NCBI RefSeq assembly: GCF_009711135.1
Contig: NZ_WMIC01000001.1
Span: forward strand, 310,001-374,000
Length of the DNA: 64,000 nucleotides
Direction of reading: 5' to 3'
From: Flavobacterium sp. LC2016-01
GTDB lineage: Bacteria > Bacteroidota > Bacteroidia > Flavobacteriales > Flavobacteriaceae
This document shows positions 52,818 to 59,809 of the stretch, in pieces (position 1 is the first letter of the stretch; each line of letters starts with the position of its first letter). The position numbers and the translations under genes were made by a program. Under the pieces are notes generated by a model that worked only from the letters and a program-made list of their open reading frames with translations, was not told the origin of the DNA and made no database searches.

Positions 52818-55800
52818 ATTTTTTTGTTTGTACTAATTTTCCAGCGCTATAAATCAACGTGTTTCCGTGCAGTTCATCATTTTTATAAGATATTGCAGCC
52901 CATAAATTTCCGTCTTCTTTAAAATATTGCTGCTGCCCTTCAAAATTATTGTTTTCAAAGTGCTCTTTTTTGTACACTTTTCCATTTGCATAATATTCAA
53001 AACGGTCGCCTTCTAAACTGCTGTTTTTATAATTACATTCATATTCTGGTTTTCCTTCAGCAGAACTGATAACGAATTTTCCGTTTAGCTGTCCTTTGTT
53101 TAATGCAAGCTGAATCGCTGGTTTTCCATTTGGATAATACGATACTATTTCAGCAGTTTGATTGCTGATAGGTTTTTTATCAGTCAGTTCACCAGTTTTG
53201 TTTTTTGTGATGAAATATTGAGGCATATTATTTTCGTAACCAATAATAACTAAAGGTTCCCCTTTTTGATTGTAATAAGTAGTTTCTCCTTCACGTGCCT
53301 CATTTTGCAATGAACTCTCCATCATTTTTGATTTATTGTTGAAATAACGAGTTGTTTTGCCATTTTCGTTGCCAAAAGAATATTCTTCGGCAAGTCTTAA
53401 GTTTCCAACAAAATCATATTGCTTGCTCAATCCGTTTAATTTTCCGCAATAATAGTTTTGCTCTAAAAGAAGAGCTCCTGTCGGCCCGTATTTTTTATAT
53501 AAATTATGAAGTTTTCCGTTAACATATTCGGCATCTATCATCATATTTTTATACTTATCCTGAGAAATTGCTTTACCATTTAAAATCCCGTTTTTCATTT
53601 CCAAGGTTTCTGTAGAAACTCCATTATTGAAAGATAAGCTGAATTTTCCTGTTTTGTTTTTATAGTCAAATTCATTTTCCAATTTTTCATCAGGACCAAA
53701 CGTTTTTCTAACGGTTATATAGGCGTTTACATAATGTTCAATGGATGCAATAGTTCCGTTTTGATTATAAATATATTTATCATTTGAGATATTGTCATTG
53801 TTCATGAAACCTTCTGTACTCACTTTTCCATCCGCATAAAAAGTTTGAAAAGGACCATTTTGTTTTCCTTTTTCATAATAAAAAAGCTGATTCACCTTGT
53901 CGCCGTCGTACCCTTCATAACGTCCGTTTAAAGTGTCGTTTTCAAAGTGTGCTATGCTTGAAAGCTTTCCGCTTTCCGTATAATTAGTGCTTAAACCGCT
54001 ATTTTTCCCATTGATATAAGATTCTTTCAATCTAGGAAATCCAGATGAAAATAAATAACTCCATTCGCCTGTTTTTTTGCCTTTATCGAAGTTTCCTGTA
54101 ATTCTAGTTGAACCGTCAAAGTTTTTCATCTCAAAACCTTTTTTAGTCACATTTACTTCTGTTCCTTTTGGTGCATCTTCAGTAAATTGAATTCCTGTTT
54201 TCAGTTCTCCAGCTTTGTATTTTTCTTCAAAATATTTGTTTCCAAAAGTGTCAAAACAAGCATAAGCATCCATTTCGCCTTTAGCAGTATATAAAGTCTC
54301 AGCAGATTTTTTTCCGTTTTCGTAATAATCTATTGATTTAGAAACATTGCCAAGCGAACAGATATTTTCTTTTTCTAAAGTTTTGTTGGTATAATACGTT
54401 TTATAGCTTCCTTCAATAAAACCGTTTTTGTAAACTGCTTCAGATTTTAAAGTTTTGCCGTCAAAATATTCGGCATAATTGCCTTCAATTTTGTCATCTT
54501 TACAGTTGTAAGTTTCTGTAATATCGCCAACTTCATTGTACGAAATGTATTTCCCACTCAATTTTCCATCGGCAAAATCAATTTCATTTTTTTTCGTTCC
54601 AGCTTCATAAAGACAAACTAAAGTACCGTTACGCTGATCGTTTGTAAAGTTTATTTCGCAGGTTTTTCCGCCATTTGGGTAATACGATGTGCTAATTCCG
54701 TCAAGCTTATCATCTTTGTAATTTTCATATAAAGAAATGTTTCCATTTTCATAATAAACCTTTCTTTCACCGCTTAATTTTCCGTCAGCAAAATATTTTT
54801 CTTCAGTAAGACGTCCTTTTTCATCATAATATTTTTGAAGACCATCTAAAACGCCATTTTTAAAGTTAAGTTCACCGCCTAAGTTTCCAAAAGCATTTAA
54901 ATACTTGCATTTTCCGTTAAACTCGCCATTTATTTGTGGGCCAATGATAAAAGGTCGCTCATTTCTGATAGTAACTACAACATCTTCTGTTTTGCCGAAA
55001 AGATCCAGTTTTCTGGCTGCAAAAACGGACCAGAAGCTCTTTTGAATATAATCATCATTAAAAGACATTATCTTTTTCTTTTGCTTAGTCAGCTCTTTTC
55101 CAATTTTATCTTCTAAAGAAAGCAAACTGTAATAAGAGTAATTTTCCAACTGATTTTTTGCAACCATGTCTTTTACCCACGGAATGTAAGTGGTTTCAAA
55201 AAAACCGTCACCCATTTTATGTTCCACAGCATATTCTGCAACTGCCTGAACTTGACGTGTAATAACATCATCAATGCTTGACTTTATCTTATATACTTTT
55301 TTTAATGGAAGCTGATTTCTTAAGATCGTTTCGATTTCCTCAAAATTATCTCCAGATTTTGAGAAAACCAGTTTGTTTTCCTCAAGATAATTTTGCCCAA
55401 AGCTGGAATTTAACTGCACAACTGCTTTAGCAGCAAACTGGCCAGTAGGCGCAATAGCAAGGTAGCTCATTAAGGCAAGAGTCCCTTCGGTAATTTTACC
55501 GTTTTCAAAAGCCATAATTCCTAATAAATAGTGCGCTGAGGCATAATTAGGATCATTTGTAATGATGGTTTTTAATATATCAAGTGCTTTTTGTGTTTCT
55601 TTTTTACGAATATAAAGTATGGCAAAATTGTACTGAAAAGTGGAGTAATTTCCAATGTACTTTTCACCTTCTTTAAATATTTTTTCTGATAATTCGTATT
55701 CTTTTTCGTTGCTTAAAAAGATCGCATACATTTTATACAGCTCCGGAAATTCCTGCATTTTTCCTTTAGCATATAAATTTTCTAAATGCGCTTTAAGCTC

Positions 55801-56037
55801 TGTTTTTTTCTCCTGAGCATTCAGGACAAGACCTATTTCGTATTGTGCATTAAGATATCTGGGGTCAATTTTACTGATTTTTTGATATTCTTTTAAGGCT
55901 TCATCATATTTTTGAGTATCATATAATCTTTCACCTTTTTTGATTATGGAATCATTGTTGTAAACAAAAGCATAATCAGTTTGAGCATAGTTTTTTGAAA
56001 ATGAAACTAAAAAAAACACCAGTAAAAGTTTTCTCAT
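52783..56037 (-). CDS. exported giant TPR + MORN/YwqK-repeat protein
   Basis: A 1084-residue protein starting MRKLLLVFFLVSFSKNYA with a signal peptide to about 19. I took ATG 56037, since the upstream extension adds 13 charged residues before the signal. Residues about 25-200 are TPR repeats (DPRYLNAQYEIGLVLNAQ, NYSTFQYNFAILYIRKKETQ). From about 380 to the end there are more than 20 YwqK/MORN-type repeats of the form NGxx-x-x-YYxNGK/G-K-L-x-G (GELNFKNGVLDGLQKYY, GKLSGKYISYNEVG, GKLNGLSKQYDFVG). First gene of an overlapping three-gene unit with two DUF3857 proteins; the set is probably one envelope complex, which is inference. Function unknown. Confidence 0.85.
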   Translation of the reverse strand: MRKLLLVFFLVSFSKNYAQTDYAFVYNNDSIIKKGERLYDTQKYDEALKEYQKISKIDPRYLNAQYEIGLVLNAQEKKTELKAHLENLYAKGKMQEFPELYKMYAIFLSNEKEYELSEKIFKEGEKYIGNYSTFQYNFAILYIRKKETQKALDILKTIITNDPNYASAHYLLGIMAFENGKITEGTLALMSYLAIAPTGQFAAKAVVQLNSSFGQNYLEENKLVFSKSGDNFEEIETILRNQLPLKKVYKIKSSIDDVITRQVQAVAEYAVEHKMGDGFFETTYIPWVKDMVAKNQLENYSYYSLLSLEDKIGKELTKQKKKIMSFNDDYIQKSFWSVFAARKLDLFGKTEDVVVTIRNERPFIIGPQINGEFNGKCKYLNAFGNLGGELNFKNGVLDGLQKYYDEKGRLTEEKYFADGKLSGERKVYYENGNISLYENYKDDKLDGISTSYYPNGGKTCEINFTNDQRNGTLVCLYEAGTKKNEIDFADGKLSGKYISYNEVGDITETYNCKDDKIEGNYAEYFDGKTLKSEAVYKNGFIEGSYKTYYTNKTLEKENICSLGNVSKSIDYYENGKKSAETLYTAKGEMDAYACFDTFGNKYFEEKYKAGELKTGIQFTEDAPKGTEVNVTKKGFEMKNFDGSTRITGNFDKGKKTGEWSYLFSSGFPRLKESYINGKNSGLSTNYTESGKLSSIAHFENDTLNGRYEGYDGDKVNQLFYYEKGKQNGPFQTFYADGKVSTEGFMNNDNISNDKYIYNQNGTIASIEHYVNAYITVRKTFGPDEKLENEFDYKNKTGKFSLSFNNGVSTETLEMKNGILNGKAISQDKYKNMMIDAEYVNGKLHNLYKKYGPTGALLLEQNYYCGKLNGLSKQYDFVGNLRLAEEYSFGNENGKTTRYFNNKSKMMESSLQNEAREGETTYYNQKGEPLVIIGYENNMPQYFITKNKTGELTDKKPISNQTAEIVSYYPNGKPAIQLALNKGQLNGKFVISSAEGKPEYECNYKNSSLEGDRFEYYANGKVYKKEHFENNNFEGQQQYFKEDGNLWAAISYKNDELHGNTLIYSAGKLVQTKKYDSDELVDIIK

Positions 56038-56207
56038 TGCAGATTTAGGTTTTTCAAATATAAAAATTTTGACCAAATCTTCATTGATTATAGGTATTTC
56101 TTTATTAATTATTTTTAAGATATCTTAAAAACAAAACAAATATGTTGTAATCCCTTATAAATAGTGATTTTTAGATATTTTTTTAATAAATGTTGAATGC
56201 TGAAAGA

Positions 56208-56247
56208 ATAAAAAAGAAAACCCCACAAGAAAGAATCAGCAGGGTTT
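56208..56247 (-). terminator. possible terminator of the DUF4268 gene
   Basis: On the minus strand AAACCC (56247-56242) pairs with GGGTTT (56223-56218) and is followed by TTCTTTTTT. The stem is only six base pairs with an 18-base loop, so this is tentative. Confidence 0.35.
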
Positions 56248-56253
56248 AAAAAT

Positions 56254-56290
56254 CTTAGAATCTCAGCACCTCAGTACCTTAGCAACTTAA
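56254..56290. repeat. octamer repeat array (CTTAGnAy)
   Basis: Phased units CTTAGAAT, CTCAGCAC, CTCAGTAC, CTTAGCAA, then CTTA. The array lies directly after the DUF4268 stop codon on the minus strand (four bases away). Confidence 0.75.
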
Positions 56291-56293
56291 AAA

Positions 56294-56728
56294 CTACTCT
56301 ATATCTTTAATAAATTCATCATACTCTAAATAAAACATTTCAAGCGCATGCATATTTTCGTTAAAAAAATCAAAAATGGCATCCCAATTATTTCGGTTGC
56401 TGAAACCAATTCCTTGTTTTTCAACCCAAATTCGGCTGATGGTTTTCCCGCTTTCCAGCGTATAATTTTTTTCGAAGACTAAATCCTTAATAAATTCCTC
56501 TTCCAGAATATTTTTTAAGGCTTCTATTTTTTCAAAGTAGGCATTTCGTTTTTCGTCACTTCGGTGTTCAATATCAATTAAAACCTGTGCTTTTTTATTG
56601 TCAACATAAAACTTAAAAGAGAAATCTTTGATTTTTGTATCATAAAGAACCCATTTTCTCGGATACTTTTCTGCAAAAGCTACCCAAAATTCTCTTTTCA
56701 TGCGTTGTGATTCTTCTTTACTGTACAT
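56294..56728 (-). CDS. DUF4268 family protein
   Basis: A 144-residue cytoplasmic protein with the DUF4268 look: REFWVAFAEKYPRKWVLYDT, then KDFSFKFYVDNKKAQVLIDIE, and a C-terminal helix pair (RNNWDAIFDFFNENMHALEMFY). The family is widespread and its activity unknown to me; some members occur next to nuclease-like domains in defence or mobile contexts, but none are present here. The gene diverges from the Nudix gene and is followed by an octamer array. Confidence 0.8.
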   Translation of the reverse strand: MYSKEESQRMKREFWVAFAEKYPRKWVLYDTKIKDFSFKFYVDNKKAQVLIDIEHRSDEKRNAYFEKIEALKNILEEEFIKDLVFEKNYTLESGKTISRIWVEKQGIGFSNRNNWDAIFDFFNENMHALEMFYLEYDEFIKDIE

Positions 56729-56819
56729 TATCTATGGCTTTATCTTAGAAAATTTGTAGAACCGCATTTTCTAGAGTATATTTATATTTTATTTTAAAGT
56801 ACAAAAATAAACTTTGAAT

Positions 56820-57470
56820 ATGGATTTTCAAGATTTTTTGCAATATGTTCCTAATTTAATTCCTGTTGAACTTCCAGCGACGAATTCGCATATAAAAATG
56901 GCGCCAAAGGAACGCATGCAAGAGCTTAAAAACCTCGATTTAAGTGCAAAGAATCCGAGAATTGCTGCTGTAATGATGCTGTTTTACCCTAAAAATGGCA
57001 AAACTCACTTGGTTTTAATCGTCCGCAATGCTTATAATGGCGTCCATTCATCGCAAATTGCATTTCCAGGCGGTAAATATGAAATTTCCGATTTTGATTT
57101 TAAAGATACTGCGTTGCGAGAAACCAATGAAGAAATTGGTGTTCTTCCTGAAAAAATAGAAGTTGTTAAACAATTTACGCCAATGTACATTCCGCCGAGT
57201 AATTTTTTGGTGCATCCTTTTATGGGAATTGCTAAAGAAGAGCTTTCTTTTTATCCTGATATCCGTGAAGTAGCGGCTATTATTGAACTGCCATTATCTG
57301 TTTTTTTAAATGATGAAATTATCATCGAAGCCACATTGTCAACTTCTTACGCGGCTAATATTTTGGTACCGGCTTTTAGTATTGAAAATCACGTTGTCTG
57401 GGGCGCAACAGCGATGATATTAAGCGAACTGAGAGACGTTCTAAAAACTGTTTTAGGTGAAAAATCATAA
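56820..57470 (+). CDS. Nudix hydrolase, CoA pyrophosphatase type
   Basis: A 216-residue Nudix enzyme. The NuCoA motif is present: VRNAYNGVHSSQIAFPGGK, together with the Nudix box ending LRETNEEIGV (the usual REx-x-EE-x-G core; the box begins with GGKYE). CoA pyrophosphatases cleave CoA or its oxidised form to 4'-phosphopantetheine and 3',5'-ADP. I took ATG 56820 (MDFQDFLQYV), since the longer frame begins with TTG. It is followed by an acyltransferase with its own promoter. Confidence 0.88.
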   Translation: MDFQDFLQYVPNLIPVELPATNSHIKMAPKERMQELKNLDLSAKNPRIAAVMMLFYPKNGKTHLVLIVRNAYNGVHSSQIAFPGGKYEISDFDFKDTALRETNEEIGVLPEKIEVVKQFTPMYIPPSNFLVHPFMGIAKEELSFYPDIREVAAIIELPLSVFLNDEIIIEATLSTSYAANILVPAFSIENHVVWGATAMILSELRDVLKTVLGEKS

Positions 57471-57536
57471 AAATGAAAATTTAACGATTTGATATTCATT
57501 ATTATAACGATTTATTTCCGAAATTGCTTTATAGTA

Positions 57537-57565
57537 TTGCTAAAAGAATAATTTTTGTATGTTTG
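57537..57565 (+). promoter_or_regulatory. promoter of the acyltransferase gene
   Basis: TTG (57537-57539) and TATGTTTG (57558-57565), an exact TAnnTTTG match with an 18-base spacer. The leader to the ATG would be about 25 bases. Confidence 0.6.
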
Positions 57566-57596
57566 CGACTTAACAAAAAAAACACAATAAACAGCT

Positions 57597-58406
57597 ATGG
57601 GATTGTTTAAACGAAATCCTTTTGGACATATATTATTCATCAAGAAATGGTTAATCCGAGTCTTGGGAGCTATGACGCACCGCAGATACAGAGGATTTAA
57701 TGAATTGCAGATTGAAGGATCTGAAATTATTAAAACATTGCCTGATACTAATGTGCTGTTTATTTCAAATCACCAAACTTATTTTGCTGATGTGGTGGCG
57801 ATGTTTCATGTGTTTAACGCAAGTTTAAGCGGACGTCAAGATACTATTAAGAACATTGGTTATTTATGGCAGCCAAAAATGAATATTTATTATGTTGCTG
57901 CTAAAGAAACAATGCAGGCTGGTTTACTGCCAAGAATTCTGGCTTACGTTGGTGCCATTACTGTTGAAAGAACTTGGCGCGCAAAAGGTGTAGACGTAAC
58001 TGAAAAAAGAGATGTTAACCCAAATGATACTGAAAATATCAGAATCGCTCTTGAAGATGGCTGGGTAATTACGTTTCCGCAGGGGACTACAAAATCGTTT
58101 AAACCTGTTCGCAAAGGAACGGCTCATATTATCAAACAGCATAAACCTATCGTAATTCCTATTGTTATTGACGGTTTCCGTCGTTCGTTTGACAAAAAAG
58201 GTTTACGAATGAAGAAAAAAGGAATTCTGCAGTCATTCATTATCAAAGAACCTCTTGAAATTGATTATGAAAACGACACAATCGACGAAATTGTTGAAAA
58301 AGTAGAATACGCCATCGAACAGCATCCATCATTCTTAAAAGTTATTCCAGCCGAAGAAATCAAAGCACAGGAAGAACTTAACAGATTAAGACAGTGGGAG
58401 TATTAA
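57597..58406 (+). CDS. 1-acyl-glycerol-3-phosphate acyltransferase-like protein (PlsC superfamily)
   Basis: A 269-residue acyltransferase. The catalytic region reads LFISNHQTYFADVVAMFHVF, where H and D are separated by five residues (HX5D) in place of the usual HX4D. The third motif FPQGTTKSFKPVRKGTAHI and the fourth (IVIPIVIDGFRR) are as expected. It would acylate lysophosphatidic acid or another acyl acceptor at the inner membrane; the specificity is uncertain. No signal peptide. A transmembrane segment is not clear. It has its own promoter; an octamer array lies between its stop and the next gene. Confidence 0.85.
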   Translation: MGLFKRNPFGHILFIKKWLIRVLGAMTHRRYRGFNELQIEGSEIIKTLPDTNVLFISNHQTYFADVVAMFHVFNASLSGRQDTIKNIGYLWQPKMNIYYVAAKETMQAGLLPRILAYVGAITVERTWRAKGVDVTEKRDVNPNDTENIRIALEDGWVITFPQGTTKSFKPVRKGTAHIIKQHKPIVIPIVIDGFRRSFDKKGLRMKKKGILQSFIIKEPLEIDYENDTIDEIVEKVEYAIEQHPSFLKVIPAEEIKAQEELNRLRQWEY

Positions 58407-58451
58407 GAGGTTAGGTTTTGTTTCAGGTTTCAAGTTTCAAGTTTGAAAAAA

Positions 58452-58528
58452 CTTAAAGTCTTAGCAACTTAGAACCTTAGTATCTTAGTATCTTAGAACC
58501 TTAGTATCTTAGAATCTCAGCACCTTAG
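58452..58528. repeat. octamer repeat array, nine phased units
   Basis: Exact 8-base period: CTTAAAGT, CTTAGCAA, CTTAGAAC, CTTAGTAT, CTTAGTAT, CTTAGAAC, CTTAGTAT, CTTAGAAT, CTCAGCAC, then CTTAG. This is the longest array in the window. The stop codon of the minus-strand gene at 58525-58527 is inside the last unit. Just before it lies a shorter repeat GTTTCAAGTTTCAAGTTTGA. Confidence 0.9.
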
Positions 58529-59157
58529 AAATCAATTTTCTTCAGCTCTTTATAATTCGCATATAATCTGCGTAATAAAGTTCCGTACACTAATCTGTAA
58601 ATACACCAGAATAGCCCCAATATTCCTAATATTATCAGAAATAAAATTCCGACAGTAAAAAACATTGTTTTCCCGCTTTCGGCAAGTTGTTCTCTAAAAA
58701 ATGCCATATCTGGATTGTAAACAAAAGCAATGAAATAACTCAAAATAGTTATTAAAACAAGCATTCCAAGATTATACCACACATAATACTGAACTGTTTT
58801 TCGAGTTCGTAAAATCGCCCCCATAAGTGATTTTGTTGCGACTGTCGTTGAAATTGTTTTATAATTTTTATAAAAAATAACAATAAAAACTAAAACAACT
58901 ATATAGTTAAAATAGGTAAGTATTTCCATTGCCAATACAATCTCCGGATGATTCATTTTTTTCAATAAATCGTCAGTATTGATAAATAAGTTTGAAAAAG
59001 TCCAAAAAGTAACTTCCAAAATACTGATAATCAAAATCCATTTCACAATTGAAGATGATTTTTTGTGAATCATTCTGTAGATTTCTTTTTCAGAAATTTG
59101 CTCAAAAGAATCCGAGTTCTTTTTCCAGTCTTTTTTTAATAAATCCAGTTCTTTCAT
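58525..59157 (-). CDS. four-helix membrane protein downstream of an ECF sigma gene
   Basis: A 210-residue inner-membrane protein with four hydrophobic segments (IVKWILIISILEVTFWTF, IVLAMEILTYFNYIVVLVFIV, YVWYNLGMLVLITILSYFIAF, MFFTVGILFLIILGILGLFW). The charged N terminus (MKELDLLKKDWKKN) is cytoplasmic. It starts eight bases after an ECF sigma gene, the position of a sigma-regulating membrane protein, but it has no anti-sigma zinc motif (HxxxCxxC) and is not a known anti-sigma type to me. I call it a candidate regulator of that sigma. The stop codon lies in an octamer array. Confidence 0.75.
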   Translation of the reverse strand: MKELDLLKKDWKKNSDSFEQISEKEIYRMIHKKSSSIVKWILIISILEVTFWTFSNLFINTDDLLKKMNHPEIVLAMEILTYFNYIVVLVFIVIFYKNYKTISTTVATKSLMGAILRTRKTVQYYVWYNLGMLVLITILSYFIAFVYNPDMAFFREQLAESGKTMFFTVGILFLIILGILGLFWCIYRLVYGTLLRRLYANYKELKKIDF

Positions 59158-59165
59158 AATAATTT

Positions 59166-59660
59166 TTAAGGATTTAGTATTTTTTTAAGTTTCCCTTTGA
59201 TCCTGTTCATTTTCACGCGCGCATTGACTTCGCTGATTCCTAAGGTTTCAGCTATTTCTTGATAATCTTTGTCTTCTAAATACATAAAAACTAATGCTTT
59301 TTCGATGTCGTTGAGCTGGTAAACCGCTTTGTACATCAATTTAATCTGTTCTTCCTCTTCATAGTTGTAATCAACATCTTTTACAAAATGCTGATGACTT
59401 TCATATTCTACTGTCGATATGGTTCTTTTGGTTTTTCGATATAAAGTAATGGCAGTATTTAAAGCCACACGATACGTCCAGGTCGAAAATTTACTGTCGC
59501 CTCTAAATTTAGGATATGCTTTCCAGAGCTGAATGGTAATTTCCTGAAACAAGTCTTTGTGAGCATCTTCGCCGGCAGTATATAATCTACAAATCTTGTG
59601 GATTATATTCTGATTTGCCTGCAATTGCGCAACAAATGACTGTTCTAGATTTTCGCTCAT
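59166..59660 (-). CDS. ECF-type RNA polymerase sigma factor
   Basis: A 164-residue sigma-70 family protein with region 2 (AHKDLFQEITIQLWKAYPKF, then GDSKFSTWTYRVALNTAI) and region 4 (IEKALVFMYLEDKDYQEIAE, then TLGISEVNARVKMNRIKGKL). The short linker and lack of regions 1 and 3 are typical of ECF factors. It is followed by a membrane protein, its likely partner, and is divergent from a SusC-type receptor gene, a common layout for regulation of outer-membrane uptake genes. The target promoter is not evident in the 149-base gap. Confidence 0.93.
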   Translation of the reverse strand: MSENLEQSFVAQLQANQNIIHKICRLYTAGEDAHKDLFQEITIQLWKAYPKFRGDSKFSTWTYRVALNTAITLYRKTKRTISTVEYESHQHFVKDVDYNYEEEEQIKLMYKAVYQLNDIEKALVFMYLEDKDYQEIAETLGISEVNARVKMNRIKGKLKKILNP

Positions 59661-59809
59661 AAAGTATTAGTAGTGTTGAAATCACTTTTGTTACAGTGTG
59701 AAGTTAAAAAAAATTAACATAAAATTAAATTTTTGCTGTATTCTTACATTTTTTTATTTCGTTCCCAACCTTTTAATAAGAATTGGGCTCTATAGTATAA
59801 AACAGCAGT

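Noticed and set aside
58452..58528. CRISPR-like array
   Set aside because: The period is only 8 bases with no spacers and no cas genes; it is a simple phased repeat.
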